A DNA stretch of 64,000 bases from contig CAVRXB010000005.1 in assembly GCA_963724975.1 (NCBI GenBank), forward strand, positions 1,054,001 to 1,118,000. Direction: 5' to 3'. The notes under the pieces were generated by a model. That model saw only the letters and a program-made list of their open reading frames with translations, had not been told where the DNA came from and ran no database searches. Made by a program: the position numbers and the translations under genes. Positions 1 through 8,821 of this stretch are shown here, in pieces. Positions within the stretch are counted from its first letter, which is position 1; each line of letters opens with the position of its first letter. Origin of the DNA: CAIWHR01 sp963724975. Its GTDB lineage: Bacteria; Pseudomonadota; Gammaproteobacteria; Burkholderiales; Casimicrobiaceae.

Positions 1-165
1 ATCGTTGTCGCCCTTGATGTCGTGCGAGTGCCCGGCGAAACAAGCGCCTCGGTAGCCGCCCTCGTCCAGCCGGTAGCCCTGGATCATCGTGCCCATGGCG
101 CCGTCCATGACGAGGATCCGCCGCTTGAGCAACGTGGAGAGAAGTTCGGTACGGTCGGGTTGCAT
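1..165 (-). CDS. metH: Methionine synthase, cobalamin-dependent (5' end only)
   Basis: The first 55 codons of a gene running off the left edge on the minus strand. The translation begins with an ATG at 165 and reads through the motif LVMDGAMGTMIQGY, the conserved start of the homocysteine-binding barrel of B12-dependent methionine synthase, followed by a tyrosine/glycine segment (YRLDEGGYRG) and an HDIKGDN segment seen in the same family. The enzyme transfers a methyl group from methyltetrahydrofolate through cobalamin to homocysteine. Only this N-terminal strand is present, so the B12- and activation domains cannot be checked; a split-type homocysteine methyltransferase module would look the same here. 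Confidence 0.88.
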   Translation of the reverse strand, partial: MQPDRTELLSTLLKRRILVMDGAMGTMIQGYRLDEGGYRGACFAGHSHDIKGDND

Positions 166-314
166 GGCGAGATTGCGGCGGTGCGTCGATATGAATTCTA
201 GCATCGGCATATAAGAGGGCGGCCGCCTGGGCGTGGCACGATGGAAGCGATCAGTTATATCGCCCAAACGATGCGGCATAACCAGGGTTTTCTGCACATG
301 GTAAATTTGCAGGC

Positions 315-701
315 ATGAAGCACTTGAAACCCCGGGAAGCCGTCAAGTTTCTGGAGGAAAATCCATCCGCGGTGTTCATCGACTGCCGCAGCGAGATGGA
401 GTATTTCTTCGTCGGCCATCCTGTGGGCGCACATCACGTCGCATGGAACGACGGACCCGATTGGGACATCAATCCGCATTTCGTCGGCCAGGTGAAGAAG
501 GTCACCAGCGCCAATCGGCCCGTCGTGCTCATATGCCGCAGCGGACATCGTTCGATCGACGCTGGAATGGCGCTCGAAAAGGCCGGCTTCGCCGAGGTCT
601 ACAACGTTCTCGAAGGATTCGAAGGCCCGCTCGACGAGGACCACCACCGCGGGACGCTCTCCGGCTGGCGCAAGGAAGGCCTGCCGTGGGAGCAGCTTTG
701 A
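315..701 (+). CDS. Rhodanese-like single-domain sulfurtransferase
   Basis: A 128-residue protein that is one rhodanese domain. The active-site loop is CRSGHRS at residues 74-80, with Cys74 the expected persulfide-carrying nucleophile; FIDCRSEMEY near residue 21-30 is the usual CH2A-like strand. It would move sulfane sulfur to an acceptor in the cytoplasm; no signal peptide is visible. It is divergent from metH with a 150-base gap. The substrate cannot be told from sequence. The start ATG fits the first domain helix (LKPREAVKFL), although its ribosome site is weak. Confidence 0.88.
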   Translation: MKHLKPREAVKFLEENPSAVFIDCRSEMEYFFVGHPVGAHHVAWNDGPDWDINPHFVGQVKKVTSANRPVVLICRSGHRSIDAGMALEKAGFAEVYNVLEGFEGPLDEDHHRGTLSGWRKEGLPWEQL

Positions 702-781
702 TCTAGGCCGCGCGCGCGGTCAGGACGCGATCCCGGCAATCCGGGCACAATGTCGACGTCGCATTCCGACGTTGACTCGCA

Positions 782-1538
782 ATGGCCGCGTACGGCCGCC
801 TCTGCACGCTCTTCCACGACGCCGACAAGCCACGCGCCTCCGATGCCGAGGCCGCGTGGTACGCCGAGCGCCTGCCTCGGGACTCGGGACCGTCGCTCGA
901 AGTGATGTCGGGATCGGGCCGCCTGCTGATCCCGTTGTTGCAGCAAAGCCGCAACGTCCACGGCGCTGATCTTTCACCCGCGATGATCGCAAGCTGCGAG
1001 GCGCGGCTTTCTGCCAACGGTCTCGCAACTCCGCTTTTCAGGCAGGATGTGGTGACGCTGAACCTGCCGTTCCGTTATGTCGCCGCCATTGTCGCGGCCG
1101 GATCGTTTCAGTTGTTGACGGACCCGCTCGCGGCGCAGAAGGCACTCGAACGGATCCGCGCACATCTCGTCGATCCGGGCTCTGCTGTTGATGGATATCT
1201 ACGTTCCCGCCGAAGCCGCGCATCCGCCGGGCGCGCCGGTGGTGCAGGTGCAGACCGTCACGCTCCCCGACGGCACGAAGATCGCGCGGCGTTCGGAAGT
1301 GTTCGTCGATGTCGACGGCCGGCGCATCGACATCAAGAGCCGCTACGAGCAGCGCGAGCGCGCGACGATCAGCGCGCGCGAGGATGAGTCGCTCGCCTTC
1401 ACCTGGTACACCGAGGACGAAATCGCCGCGCTGCTAAAAGATGCGGGATATCGCGACGTGATCATCGGGCCGCCCGCATGGGTGTCGGATGATGCGCCGG
1501 ACGGCGAGCGGAGGTTTTCGGTGAGCGCGAAGGCGTGA
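782..1538 (+). pseudogene. SAM-dependent methyltransferase, class I, frameshifted
   Basis: Two overlapping reading frames together make one class I methyltransferase of about 250 residues. The first frame (from ATG 782) carries the SAM-binding strand LEVMSGSGRLLIPLLQ and the acidic strand end GADLSPAMI. The second frame, used from about 1180 to the stop at 1538, carries the rest of the fold (LLLMDIYVPAEA onward, ending with a WYTEDEIAALLKDAGYRDV segment typical of these enzymes). The switch lies near 1178-1185 and is repaired by removing one base. This may be a real lesion or a consensus error; four more frameshifts of the same phase occur in this window. Substrate unknown. Confidence 0.75.
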
Positions 1539-1549
1539 GCGCCTCCGTG

Positions 1550-2044
1550 TCAAAGGGAAAGTGACATGTACACGACGCCGGGCAGCGGATTGACGTAATA
1601 CGCTGCGCACTCGCGAAACCCGTGCTTCGCATAAAGCGCGCGCGCCTCGGCCATCCACTCGAGCGTATCGAGCTTGAGCTCCGAATACCCGATCGTCCGC
1701 GCCTGGTCGACCAACATCGTGACCAATCGCCCGCCCCAGCCTTCCTTGCGCGCTGCGGGCCGCACATATAGACGCTTCACTTCTCCCACGCTGCCTGGCG
1801 GCAACGGCAACGCGACATCCGCATCGAGCGGTCGCAATGCGATGCACGCAAACGCCTCATCCGGCTCGCCCGCGAGCAACAGGCGTCCGCGCGGACGAGC
1901 ATAGGCGCCGGGGAGTGTCGCGAGCTCGCGGTCGAAATCCTGAAAGCACAGGTCGACTTGCAACCACTTCGCGTACTCGACGAAAAGCGCGCGCGCGAAT
2001 ACGATATCTTCGCTCGTCGCGGCTTCGCGGATCGCCGCAGTCAT
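1550..2044 (-). CDS. GNAT family N-acetyltransferase
   Basis: A 164-residue protein with a GCN5-related acetyltransferase fold. The acetyl-CoA pyrophosphate-binding segment is VKRLYVRPAARKEGWGGRL (about 89-107), followed by helix RLVTMLVDQARTIGY and the C-terminal strand/helix EARALYAKHGFRECAAYY, where the Tyr before KHGF is the usual general-acid position. It faces the broken methyltransferase gene with 11 bases between stops. Acceptor substrate unknown. Confidence 0.9.
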   Translation of the reverse strand: MTAAIREAATSEDIVFARALFVEYAKWLQVDLCFQDFDRELATLPGAYARPRGRLLLAGEPDEAFACIALRPLDADVALPLPPGSVGEVKRLYVRPAARKEGWGGRLVTMLVDQARTIGYSELKLDTLEWMAEARALYAKHGFRECAAYYVNPLPGVVYMSLSL

Positions 2045-2083
2045 GATGAGGTCTGCGTCTGATGCAATCGCCGGGCGCGCAGA

Positions 2084-2734
2084 TCAAGCCGGCTTTTCGC
2101 AGTCGCCGATCTTCGTTTCCGCTGCGGGATACGCGGGCGTCAGGTCGCGCAACTTCGCAATGACGGGTTGTTGCGGATCACGGATGACGATGAGCGATTG
2201 CAACACCACCTGTTGGCGCGGACCGACCTTGGCGCCCGTGATTCCCAACTTCGTGAGCTCGGCGAGCTGCGCGCTGGCGGCACCCTCGGTCCGGAACGCG
2301 CCGAGCGAAATGGCGAGACGCTGCGGTCCGCCGTCGACAACGAACGCATCCTTATGTCCCGCCGCCTTGAGGTCGGCGGCACGCTTGTCGGCGGCTGCCT
2401 TGGTCGCAAGAGGTGGAAGGTAAACCCACCACGCAGTCGGCGTCTCGATCCGTCTTTGGCTGACGAGCTTCCCCAGGCCCAACGGCTCGATATCGACAAG
2501 CGCGCGCGCGCGCTCGATTTCTCCGAACGGTCCCCATTCGAGGCATACGTTGGCGAGCGCGGCTGCCTTCGACGGTCCGAGCGCGGCGACCTCCTGTGGC
2601 GAAAGCAGCTTGATCTTGTCGGGCTGAACCTGTTCCTTGAGACGCACACCCTCGCCGCTGCTCGCGCTGTCGAGCCACAGGTACCCGGCCAGCGCGAGAT
2701 TCGCGAGCAGAAGAAAGACGACGAGCGTACGCAT
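2084..2734 (-). CDS. SPOR-domain membrane-anchored protein
   Basis: A 216-residue protein with an uncleaved-looking hydrophobic anchor at residues 3-21 and a C-terminal region (about 125-205) with alternating strand and helix pattern, including WWVYLPPLATKAAADKRAADLKAAGHKD and a second half ending AKLRDLTPAYP, as in SPOR domains that bind denuded septal peptidoglycan. It follows coaX by 9 bases, and birA-coaX-SPOR is a recurring order in betaproteobacteria, so it is probably the last gene of that operon. A role at the envelope or division site is inferred from the domain. Confidence 0.8.
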   Translation of the reverse strand: MRTLVVFLLLANLALAGYLWLDSASSGEGVRLKEQVQPDKIKLLSPQEVAALGPSKAAALANVCLEWGPFGEIERARALVDIEPLGLGKLVSQRRIETPTAWWVYLPPLATKAAADKRAADLKAAGHKDAFVVDGGPQRLAISLGAFRTEGAASAQLAELTKLGITGAKVGPRQQVVLQSLIVIRDPQQPVIAKLRDLTPAYPAAETKIGDCEKPA

Positions 2735-2743
2735 ACAGCGATA

Positions 2744-3502
2744 TTAGCCGGGAGCGGTAGCGCCGGCCAGCGCGAGCACGCCTTCGAGGACGAGGTTATC
2801 CACGACCTCGACCGGCGGATTGAGGTGCGGTGCAATCTGCATCGCGGCGCCGCCCGCAAGGTAGACGCGGACCTGGGCAGGGTTGGTATCGATCTGCCGG
2901 CGCATTTGCTCGACCGCTCCGCAAATCGCCTGCATCGCGCCCGTATGGAGCGCGTCCGCGGTGTTGTCCGGGAACTCGCGGTATTCGCCCGGCGCCGACC
3001 TGAGCGCTGCGGTGTTCTCGGCCAGCGCCTGCAGCATGAGACGCATGCCCGGGAGAATCAGTCCGCCGCGAAACACGCCCTGCTCGTCGAGCGCGTCGAT
3101 GGTCACCGCCGTTCCCGCGTTGACGACGACGCAAGCGGGCGGGAAAACGTCGGTGGCATTGGAACGCTGCCACGCGGCGACGAGCGATGCCCACCGATCG
3201 GCGCCGAGCTGCGAGGGCAGCGCATAACGATTGGTGACGCCGCAAGCGCTCGCGCAGGCGGTGAGCCATTCCGGCACCAAACGCCAGCGCGTGAGCTGCG
3301 CCTCGACACGCACGCGCGCAGCCTCGCCGGCGACATTGACGCCGACTACGCGCAGTGGCCTCGACAGGTTGTGCCAATCGCGCAGCGCCAGCGTTCCGAT
3401 GTCACTGTTTGGCGTCACGCCGAGTGCCGTCCAGCCGTGAGGACCGTTCAACCCCCACTTCATCCGGCTGTTGCCGACGTCGACGACAAGGATATTGCTC
3501 AT
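2744..3502 (-). CDS. coaX: Type III pantothenate kinase
   Basis: A 252-residue ASKHA-fold kinase that phosphorylates pantothenate, the first step of coenzyme A synthesis. It shows the phosphate-1 loop VVDVGNSRMKWG (7-17), the pantothenate-binding GADRW (100-104) and the adenosine-side VVNAGTAVTID (126-136), all diagnostic of CoaX rather than CoaA. It lies 56 bases after birA and 9 bases before the SPOR gene, on the same strand, a conserved vitamin/cofactor gene pair in Burkholderiales. Confidence 0.95.
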   Translation of the reverse strand: MSNILVVDVGNSRMKWGLNGPHGWTALGVTPNSDIGTLALRDWHNLSRPLRVVGVNVAGEAARVRVEAQLTRWRLVPEWLTACASACGVTNRYALPSQLGADRWASLVAAWQRSNATDVFPPACVVVNAGTAVTIDALDEQGVFRGGLILPGMRLMLQALAENTAALRSAPGEYREFPDNTADALHTGAMQAICGAVEQMRRQIDTNPAQVRVYLAGGAAMQIAPHLNPPVEVVDNLVLEGVLALAGATAPG

Positions 3503-3558
3503 CGCCGGTGGCTCGCGAACGTGCGGTCACGCTTGCGGCGCGCGATGATGGAGCCCTC

Positions 3559-4551
3559 CTAGACTCGCCGCAGCGAAATCTCACCTGATAGAAAGCGCGC
3601 GCGCCGCGGGCCGTCGGCCAGCACCAGCGCGCCGCTCGCGTCGACGCCCGCGACCTTGCCGGCGACCGTCGCGCCGTCCGGAAGCAGCAGCGTAACCGGC
3701 TTTCCCTGGTACGCGTGACGGTGCTGCCATTCGGCCGCGAACGGAGCGAAGCCGTCCTTTGCGTACTGTTCGAGCACGGTGGCGAGCTCCGCGATCAGCG
3801 CAGCAAACAGCTGGTTGCGGTCGATCTCCTTCGCACCGCGACCTGCAATGCTCGCAAGATCGGTGACCGGCACCTCGATATCCTTGCGTGCGGTCGCAGG
3901 CAGACGCACGTTGAGACCGACGCCGACGACCGTCGTCGATGGCCCGAGCGCGTCACCGTTCACTTCGATCAGGATGCCGCCCACTTTGAGATGGCGGTGA
4001 ATGATGTCGTTCGGCCACTTGAGCCCGACACCGCGGAATCCCTCCGCCTCGAGCGCGCGTGCCACCGCGACACCGACCGCGAGCGAGAGTCCGGCCAGGA
4101 AGCCCGCGCCCTGCTCGAAACCCCAGCCAAGCGAAAAGGTGAGGCTGCCGCCCGCAATGGCGGTCCACGCACGGCCGCGTCGCCCGCGACCGGCCGTCTG
4201 CCATTCAGCGGCGAGCGCCACGCCATGGATATCGCGTTTTTGCGACCGCCGGAGAAGCTCGGACGACGTTGAATCGAGCTGATCGACAACTTCGACCGTC
4301 AGCCGGCGCCCACTCCCGCGTTCGGCCAGTGCCTCGCGGACGGCCTTGGCATCGAGGAAATCAGGAGTCTCCAGCAGTCGGTATCCACGCCCTTTGATTC
4401 GCTCGAGCGCGAGACCCGCCGATTCGGCATGCTTCAGGACTTGGGAAACGCGCGCGCGCGTGAGCCCCACCTGCGCGGCGAGGTCTTCACCGGAGTGAAA
4501 AGCGCCGTCGGACAGCTGACGGAGCAACGAAAATCCGAGTGGAGTGAGCAC
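3559..4551 (-). CDS. birA: Biotin--[acetyl-CoA-carboxylase] ligase / biotin repressor
   Basis: A bifunctional BirA of about 330 residues. Residues 1-60 form a winged helix-turn-helix (FSLLRQLSDGAFHSGEDLAAQVGLTRARVSQ), so it is likely to act as a repressor of biotin genes as well. The ligase part holds the biotinyl-AMP loop GRGRRGRAW (121-129) and KWPNDI (178-183, catalytic Lys), then VGGILIE, and a C-terminal SH3-like domain ending GEISLRRV. I place the start at GTG 4551, where homology to BirA begins; the open frame continues upstream to 4662, with an ATG at 4611 as an alternative. Confidence 0.92.
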   Translation of the reverse strand: MLTPLGFSLLRQLSDGAFHSGEDLAAQVGLTRARVSQVLKHAESAGLALERIKGRGYRLLETPDFLDAKAVREALAERGSGRRLTVEVVDQLDSTSSELLRRSQKRDIHGVALAAEWQTAGRGRRGRAWTAIAGGSLTFSLGWGFEQGAGFLAGLSLAVGVAVARALEAEGFRGVGLKWPNDIIHRHLKVGGILIEVNGDALGPSTTVVGVGLNVRLPATARKDIEVPVTDLASIAGRGAKEIDRNQLFAALIAELATVLEQYAKDGFAPFAAEWQHRHAYQGKPVTLLLPDGATVAGKVAGVDASGALVLADGPRRARFLSGEISLRRV

Positions 4552-4684
4552 TAACTTGCTTTTCCGTTGGTAAGCCTTTGAAGGATAACAGAATCCGTTT
4601 TGAATTGCCATCCTTCGGTCACACACCCCAAATGCGGTTGAAACCTGGCTTTGCAACGTCACCGCAAGCGCCCCGCTGGCACGA

Positions 4685-5770
4685 TCAGCCTTTCAGCACG
4701 CCCCGTCGAATCTGGTCCTGTTCGATCGACTCGAACAGCGCGCGGAAATTGCCCTCGCCGAAACCCTCGTTTCCCTTGCGCTGGATGATCTCGAAAAAGA
4801 TCGGTCCGATCACCGTCTTGGTGAAGATCTGCAGCAGCATTTCATTCTCGGCCGGCGCGCCGTCGAGGAGTATCCGGTTGCGTTGGAGCCGCGCGGTGTC
4901 CTCCGCGTGCCCGGGAAGGCGGCCGGCAAGCGCCTCGTAATACGTATCCGGCGTGTCCTGGAAGTCCACCCGCGATTTGCGGAGCGCCTCGACCGTCGCG
5001 TAAATGTCGTCGGTCGCGAGCGCGACGTGCTGGATACCTTCGCCGCGATAGTCGATTAGATATTCCTGGATCTGGCTCTTGTCGTCGCTGCTCTCGTTGA
5101 TTGGAATGCGGATCTTTCCGCAAGGGCTCGTCATCGCTTTCGATTTCAAGCCGGTCAGCTGGCCCTCGATGTCGAAGTAGCGGATTTCGCGGAAATTGAA
5201 CAGGCGCTCGTAGAAGGCAGCCCATTCGTTCATCCGGCCGCGATGCACGTTGTGCGTCAGGTGGTCGATTGCGGTGAGTCCCGCGCCCATCGGATGCGGG
5301 TTGACACCGGAAAGCGACACGAAATCGATGTCGTAGATCGACACGCCGCTCCCGTTGTCGGTATAGCGGTCGACGAGATAGATGAGTGAATCGCCAATCC
5401 CCTTGATCGCCGGGATATTGAGCTCCATCGGACCAGGATGCGCCTCGACGCCCCAGGCACCGTTCTCGACGCACTTGCGATAGGCGAACGCCGAATCCTT
5501 GACGCGAAACGCGATCGCGCAGATCGATGGGCCATGCACGCGCGCGAACGCCTGCGCGAAACTGTCCGGCTCGGCGTTGACGACGAAATTGATGCCGCCC
5601 TGCCGATAGAGGAGCACGTTCTTCGAGCGGTGCTTCGCAACAGCGGTGAATCCCATCTGGCTGAAGAGGCGCCCGAGCGCCGCCGGATCGGGCGCGGCGT
5701 ATTCGATGAACTCGAAGCCATCGGTGCCGAGCGGGTTGTCCCAGAGGTTGCCGGGAGATCGCGCTGTCAT
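4685..5770 (-). CDS. hppD: 4-hydroxyphenylpyruvate dioxygenase
   Basis: A 361-residue Fe(II) dioxygenase that turns 4-hydroxyphenylpyruvate into homogentisate in tyrosine breakdown. Two VOC-type halves are visible; the iron ligands are His170 (AIDHLTHNV), His248 (GIQHVAL) and Glu327 (FFEIIQRKG), and the C-terminal gate helix GFGEGNFRALFESIE is present. ATG 5770 is chosen because a strong GAGGAG ribosome site sits just upstream; an in-frame start 11 codons earlier lacks one. No homogentisate dioxygenase is nearby, so the rest of the pathway must lie elsewhere. Confidence 0.96.
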   Translation of the reverse strand: MTARSPGNLWDNPLGTDGFEFIEYAAPDPAALGRLFSQMGFTAVAKHRSKNVLLYRQGGINFVVNAEPDSFAQAFARVHGPSICAIAFRVKDSAFAYRKCVENGAWGVEAHPGPMELNIPAIKGIGDSLIYLVDRYTDNGSGVSIYDIDFVSLSGVNPHPMGAGLTAIDHLTHNVHRGRMNEWAAFYERLFNFREIRYFDIEGQLTGLKSKAMTSPCGKIRIPINESSDDKSQIQEYLIDYRGEGIQHVALATDDIYATVEALRKSRVDFQDTPDTYYEALAGRLPGHAEDTARLQRNRILLDGAPAENEMLLQIFTKTVIGPIFFEIIQRKGNEGFGEGNFRALFESIEQDQIRRGVLKG

Positions 5771-5835
5771 GGTTGTCTCCTCGCCCCGTCGTTCAGGTAA
5801 CACTGCAATCTTGCGATTTTAATGGAAGCCCCGTC

Positions 5836-6637
5836 TCAGCGCGGCCGGAGGAGCTTGAGTACCTTCGGGTGCAAGGCGCGATCGCCGCAGGCGACGACCG
5901 AACCTCCTTCGTCGCACCGCCCGCCGTCCCAGGACGTTATCGAACCTCCCGCGGATTCGACAATCGGTATCAGCGCCTGGATGTCATAGGCATGCAGCGA
6001 CGACTCGATGACGACGTCGACGAAGCCCATCGCGAGCAGGCAATAGGCGTAGCAGTCACCGCCCCAGCGCGTCAGTCTGACTTTCTCGGCGACCCGACGA
6101 AACGCGGCGCGCTCTCGCGCGTTACGAAACATCGTCGGATCGGTGCATGCGAGCACGGCATCCTCGACGCGAGCGACAGCGCCGCGTGCGCAACTGGCGC
6201 CGCTCGCGCCCGCGCCGCCATTCCGCCGTGGCGCCCGCCTCGGCGAGAAAGGTTTCGCCGACGTACGGCTGATGCGCCACGCCGGCAACGACGCGCTTGC
6301 CGTCGTTCAGCGCGATCAGGGTCGCCCAATGCATCTGTCCGAGGATGAAGCTCCGCGTGCCGTCGATGGGATCGATCACCCACGTGTAGCGCGAGGAGCC
6401 GCTCTCCCAGCCGAGTTCCTCGCCACGAATGCCGTGTTCGGGAAACGTGCGTGCGATTCGCGCGCGAATCACGGCCTCTCCCGCGCGGTCGGCGACGGTT
6501 ACCGGATCGTAGCCGCGCACGCCGCCTTTGTCGGCAACCTGCAGCGCAACACGAAAATGCGGGAGGATCGCCTTGCCGGCGGCGAGCGCCGTTCGATACG
6601 TGAACGCGAGGACATCGGGCGGGCGGGTTCGGGTCAT
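5836..6637 (-). pseudogene. hisN: Histidinol-phosphatase (inositol monophosphatase family), frameshifted
   Basis: Two minus-strand frames join into a full-length (about 265-residue) IMPase-family phosphatase. The first frame, from ATG 6637, holds the early glutamate motif (IRGEELGWE) and the metal-binding WVIDPIDGTRSFI. The second frame, to the stop at 5836, holds RWGGDCYAYCLLAMGFVDVVIE and AYDIQALIPIVESAGG, the C-terminal metal Asp motif, with features typical of monofunctional histidinol-phosphatase. The frame switch is near 6177-6190 and is restored by deleting one base. If the lesion is real, histidine synthesis would need another phosphatase, which makes a consensus error likely. Confidence 0.85.
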
Positions 6638-6719
6638 GTGTAACGCGGGACTTCTGTGTCAAGGTGAATCCGCATCTTCGCATGGCTAGAGCGGTGCGCG
6701 ATCCCGCGGTCAAGCGCCG

Positions 6720-7745
6720 CTACGCCGCCTGCAGCAACGCGTCTTCCTTCGCGGCCGAGAGCACGTTGCGCCATGCGAGAGTGTTGTCGCGTCGCGCGAG
6801 CCAATCGGCGGTGTCGGCAATCGTCCGTTCCAGCGGGCGGAAGCGCAGACCGTGTCCCATGGCCCTGCCAGACGAGAACGACATGAACCCTGCGGTCGAC
6901 GAGTCCGATGCCGGCAGCCAGAGCGGCAACTCCGTCCAGGGCTCGACGCCGTGGGCGAGAAGTTTCGCGTCGGCGATCCAGGCGGGCGCGATGGCGGTGC
7001 TGGCGGCGCGCTCGTGCCGCATCAGCGCGTCAACGAGGGCGCCGAAAGTCCACCGCCCCGGCGGACTGCACGCGTTGAAAGTGCCGGCAACCCGCGCCGC
7101 CGCGAGGTCGAGCATCCACTCCGCGAGATCGCGCGCATCGATGAACTGCACAGGGCGTGAAGGCGGCGCGGGCACTACCGCATCGGCGCCCCGCGGGCCC
7201 AGGACTTGCGGATGAAGGAAACGCGCGACCCAATACGAGAATCGATCGGTCGGGTCATGCGGTCCGACGATCAATCCCGGACGCACGATCGTCGCCCGCT
7301 CGGCAAAGGCCGCAAGGATCTGCTGCTCGCATGCCGCCTTCAGCGGGCCGTAATGCGCGGCGATGTCCTCGCTTGCGGGATCGGCAAGCGCATCGATGCG
7401 CGCGTTCTCGTCCTGCCCCGGCACGCTGTTGTCGGCGTAGACCGACAACGATGAGACGAACAAATAATGCGACACGCGGCCATCGAGGAGCTGCGCCGAG
7501 CCGCCCACGCAGCGAGGCAGAAACCCGCTCGTATCGATCACGGCATCCCACGTTCCCGTCGCGAGTGCGCCGAGCCCGGGCGCGACGTCGGGATCGCGGT
7601 TGCCGGCGCGCCGTTCGACTCCGGTAGACCACGGCACCGGCGTGCGGCCGCGCGTGAAGATCGTGACGTCGCAACGACGCGCGCGAGCGAGGTCGACGAC
7701 ATGCCGGCCGAGGAATTGCGTGCCGCCGAGAACGAGCAGCTTCAC
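6720..7745 (-). CDS. NAD-dependent epimerase/dehydratase family protein
   Basis: A 341-residue extended short-chain dehydrogenase fold. The N-terminal dinucleotide loop is LVLGGTQFLGRHVVD, and the catalytic Tyr-x-x-x-Lys appears as HYGPLK near residue 130, followed by a TIVRPGLIVGPHDPTDRF segment typical of sugar-nucleotide epimerases and of plant CSP41-like RNA-binding relatives. Substrate unknown. Its 3' end lies about 80 bases from the hisN start, and it follows the next gene by about 45 bases on the same strand, so a shared transcript is possible. Confidence 0.85.
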   Translation of the reverse strand: MKLLVLGGTQFLGRHVVDLARARRCDVTIFTRGRTPVPWSTGVERRAGNRDPDVAPGLGALATGTWDAVIDTSGFLPRCVGGSAQLLDGRVSHYLFVSSLSVYADNSVPGQDENARIDALADPASEDIAAHYGPLKAACEQQILAAFAERATIVRPGLIVGPHDPTDRFSYWVARFLHPQVLGPRGADAVVPAPPSRPVQFIDARDLAEWMLDLAAARVAGTFNACSPPGRWTFGALVDALMRHERAASTAIAPAWIADAKLLAHGVEPWTELPLWLPASDSSTAGFMSFSSGRAMGHGLRFRPLERTIADTADWLARRDNTLAWRNVLSAAKEDALLQAA

Positions 7746-7791
7746 GTGCGATTGCGCCGCTGCCGCGCGAGAACGAACGCCACCCCGGAAG

Positions 7792-8715
7792 TCAGCGCGG
7801 AACGATCTTCACGCCCGCCAGCTTCTCCTGAGCTTCGATGAGCGACGGGACGTACTTGTCGCCGAAGCCCAGCAGATTCGCGTTGACGAGGCTCTGGTGG
7901 ACCGCCTCGCCGACGATGCCGCATACGGGCAGCGACTCCGCGAAGTGCGTGTAGTAACGGAGATCCTTCATCGCGTTGACGAGCGTGAACTTGAGTCCGG
8001 TCAGATCGCCGTTGTTTTCGAGCATCTTGCCGACCATCATCTGGAAGATGCCGGAATTGACGGCGCCCGCCGAGATCACTCCGTGCAGCTTCGACAACGA
8101 GACGCCCGCCTTGGCCGCGGTGGCGCATGCTTCGGCGGTTGCGGTGGCAATGGCTTGCGCGACGAAATTGTTGATGAGCTTGATCATGAGGCCGTGGCCT
8201 GCGGGGCCGGCATGGAAGATGTTCTCGCAGAACGCCTGCAACACCGGTTTCAGCGTCGCGAACGTCGCGTCGTCGGCGCCGACCATGATGTTGAGCTTTC
8301 CCAGTTCGGCCTCGACCGGCGTGCGCGCAAGCGGAGCATCGACGAACAAGACCCCGGCGGAGGCGAGCGATTCGCGCATTTTTGTCGTAGTCCCGGGCTC
8401 GCTGGTCGACGTGTCGACAACGACGAGCCCCTTGCGCGCTGCGCTTGCGATGCCATCCTTGCCGCTGACGATCTCCTCGACCTGCGGTGCGCCGGTGACG
8501 CAGAGGAACACGATGTCCGATGCACGGGCGACGTCCGCGCTGGTGGCCGCTTCCTTCGCGCCTGCCGCGATGAGATCCTCGAGCGGCTTCCTGTTCCGGT
8601 GCGCCCGCACGGTCAAAGGAAAGCCCTTGGTGACGAGATTCTTCGCCATTCCATGGCCCATGAGACCGAGTCCGATGAAACCCGTGCGCGGCTTGGCGCT
8701 CGTCGCTGCATTCAT
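7792..8715 (-). CDS. NAD(P)-dependent beta-hydroxyacid dehydrogenase (3-hydroxyisobutyrate dehydrogenase family)
   Basis: A 307-residue enzyme with the family order: Rossmann loop GFIGLGLMGHGMAKNL (12-27), substrate loop near residue 126, catalytic Lys179 in GLMIKLINNF, and an all-helical C-terminal domain. The substrate loop reads DAPLARTPVEAELGKL, so the usual Ser-Gly-Gly after DAP is replaced by Ala-Arg-Thr; the acid it reduces or oxidises is therefore probably not 3-hydroxyisobutyrate itself. A candidate promoter lies just upstream. A second, different member of the family is at 53801-54712. Confidence 0.88.
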   Translation of the reverse strand: MNAATSAKPRTGFIGLGLMGHGMAKNLVTKGFPLTVRAHRNRKPLEDLIAAGAKEAATSADVARASDIVFLCVTGAPQVEEIVSGKDGIASAARKGLVVVDTSTSEPGTTTKMRESLASAGVLFVDAPLARTPVEAELGKLNIMVGADDATFATLKPVLQAFCENIFHAGPAGHGLMIKLINNFVAQAIATATAEACATAAKAGVSLSKLHGVISAGAVNSGIFQMMVGKMLENNGDLTGLKFTLVNAMKDLRYYTHFAESLPVCGIVGEAVHQSLVNANLLGFGDKYVPSLIEAQEKLAGVKIVPR

Positions 8716-8785
8716 GTGGGAACCTCCGCAAAAGGGGAATGGCCCGACCCGGACGCGACGCCCGATTGGTCAGGCCACTTGACCG

Positions 8786-8816
8786 ATTCTACAGCGACCG
8801 GGGTGTGACAGGTCAA
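8786..8816 (-). promoter_or_regulatory. Candidate sigma-70 promoter for the 7792-8715 gene
   Basis: On the minus strand TTGACC (8816-8811) and TAGAAT (8791-8786) resemble -35 and -10 boxes with a 19-base spacer, slightly long. It lies in the gap between the end of the upstream exporter gene and the dehydrogenase start, about 70 bases before the ATG. Confidence 0.4.
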
Positions 8817-8821
8817 GGACA

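Noticed and set aside
166..314. Cobalamin or SAM riboswitch in the metH upstream region
   Set aside because: The 150-base gap shows no B12-box or SAM-aptamer landmark on the metH strand.
2168..3562. Long plus-strand frame opposite SPOR and coaX
   Set aside because: coaX and the SPOR gene are clear on the minus strand; the opposite frame has no motif or ribosome site.
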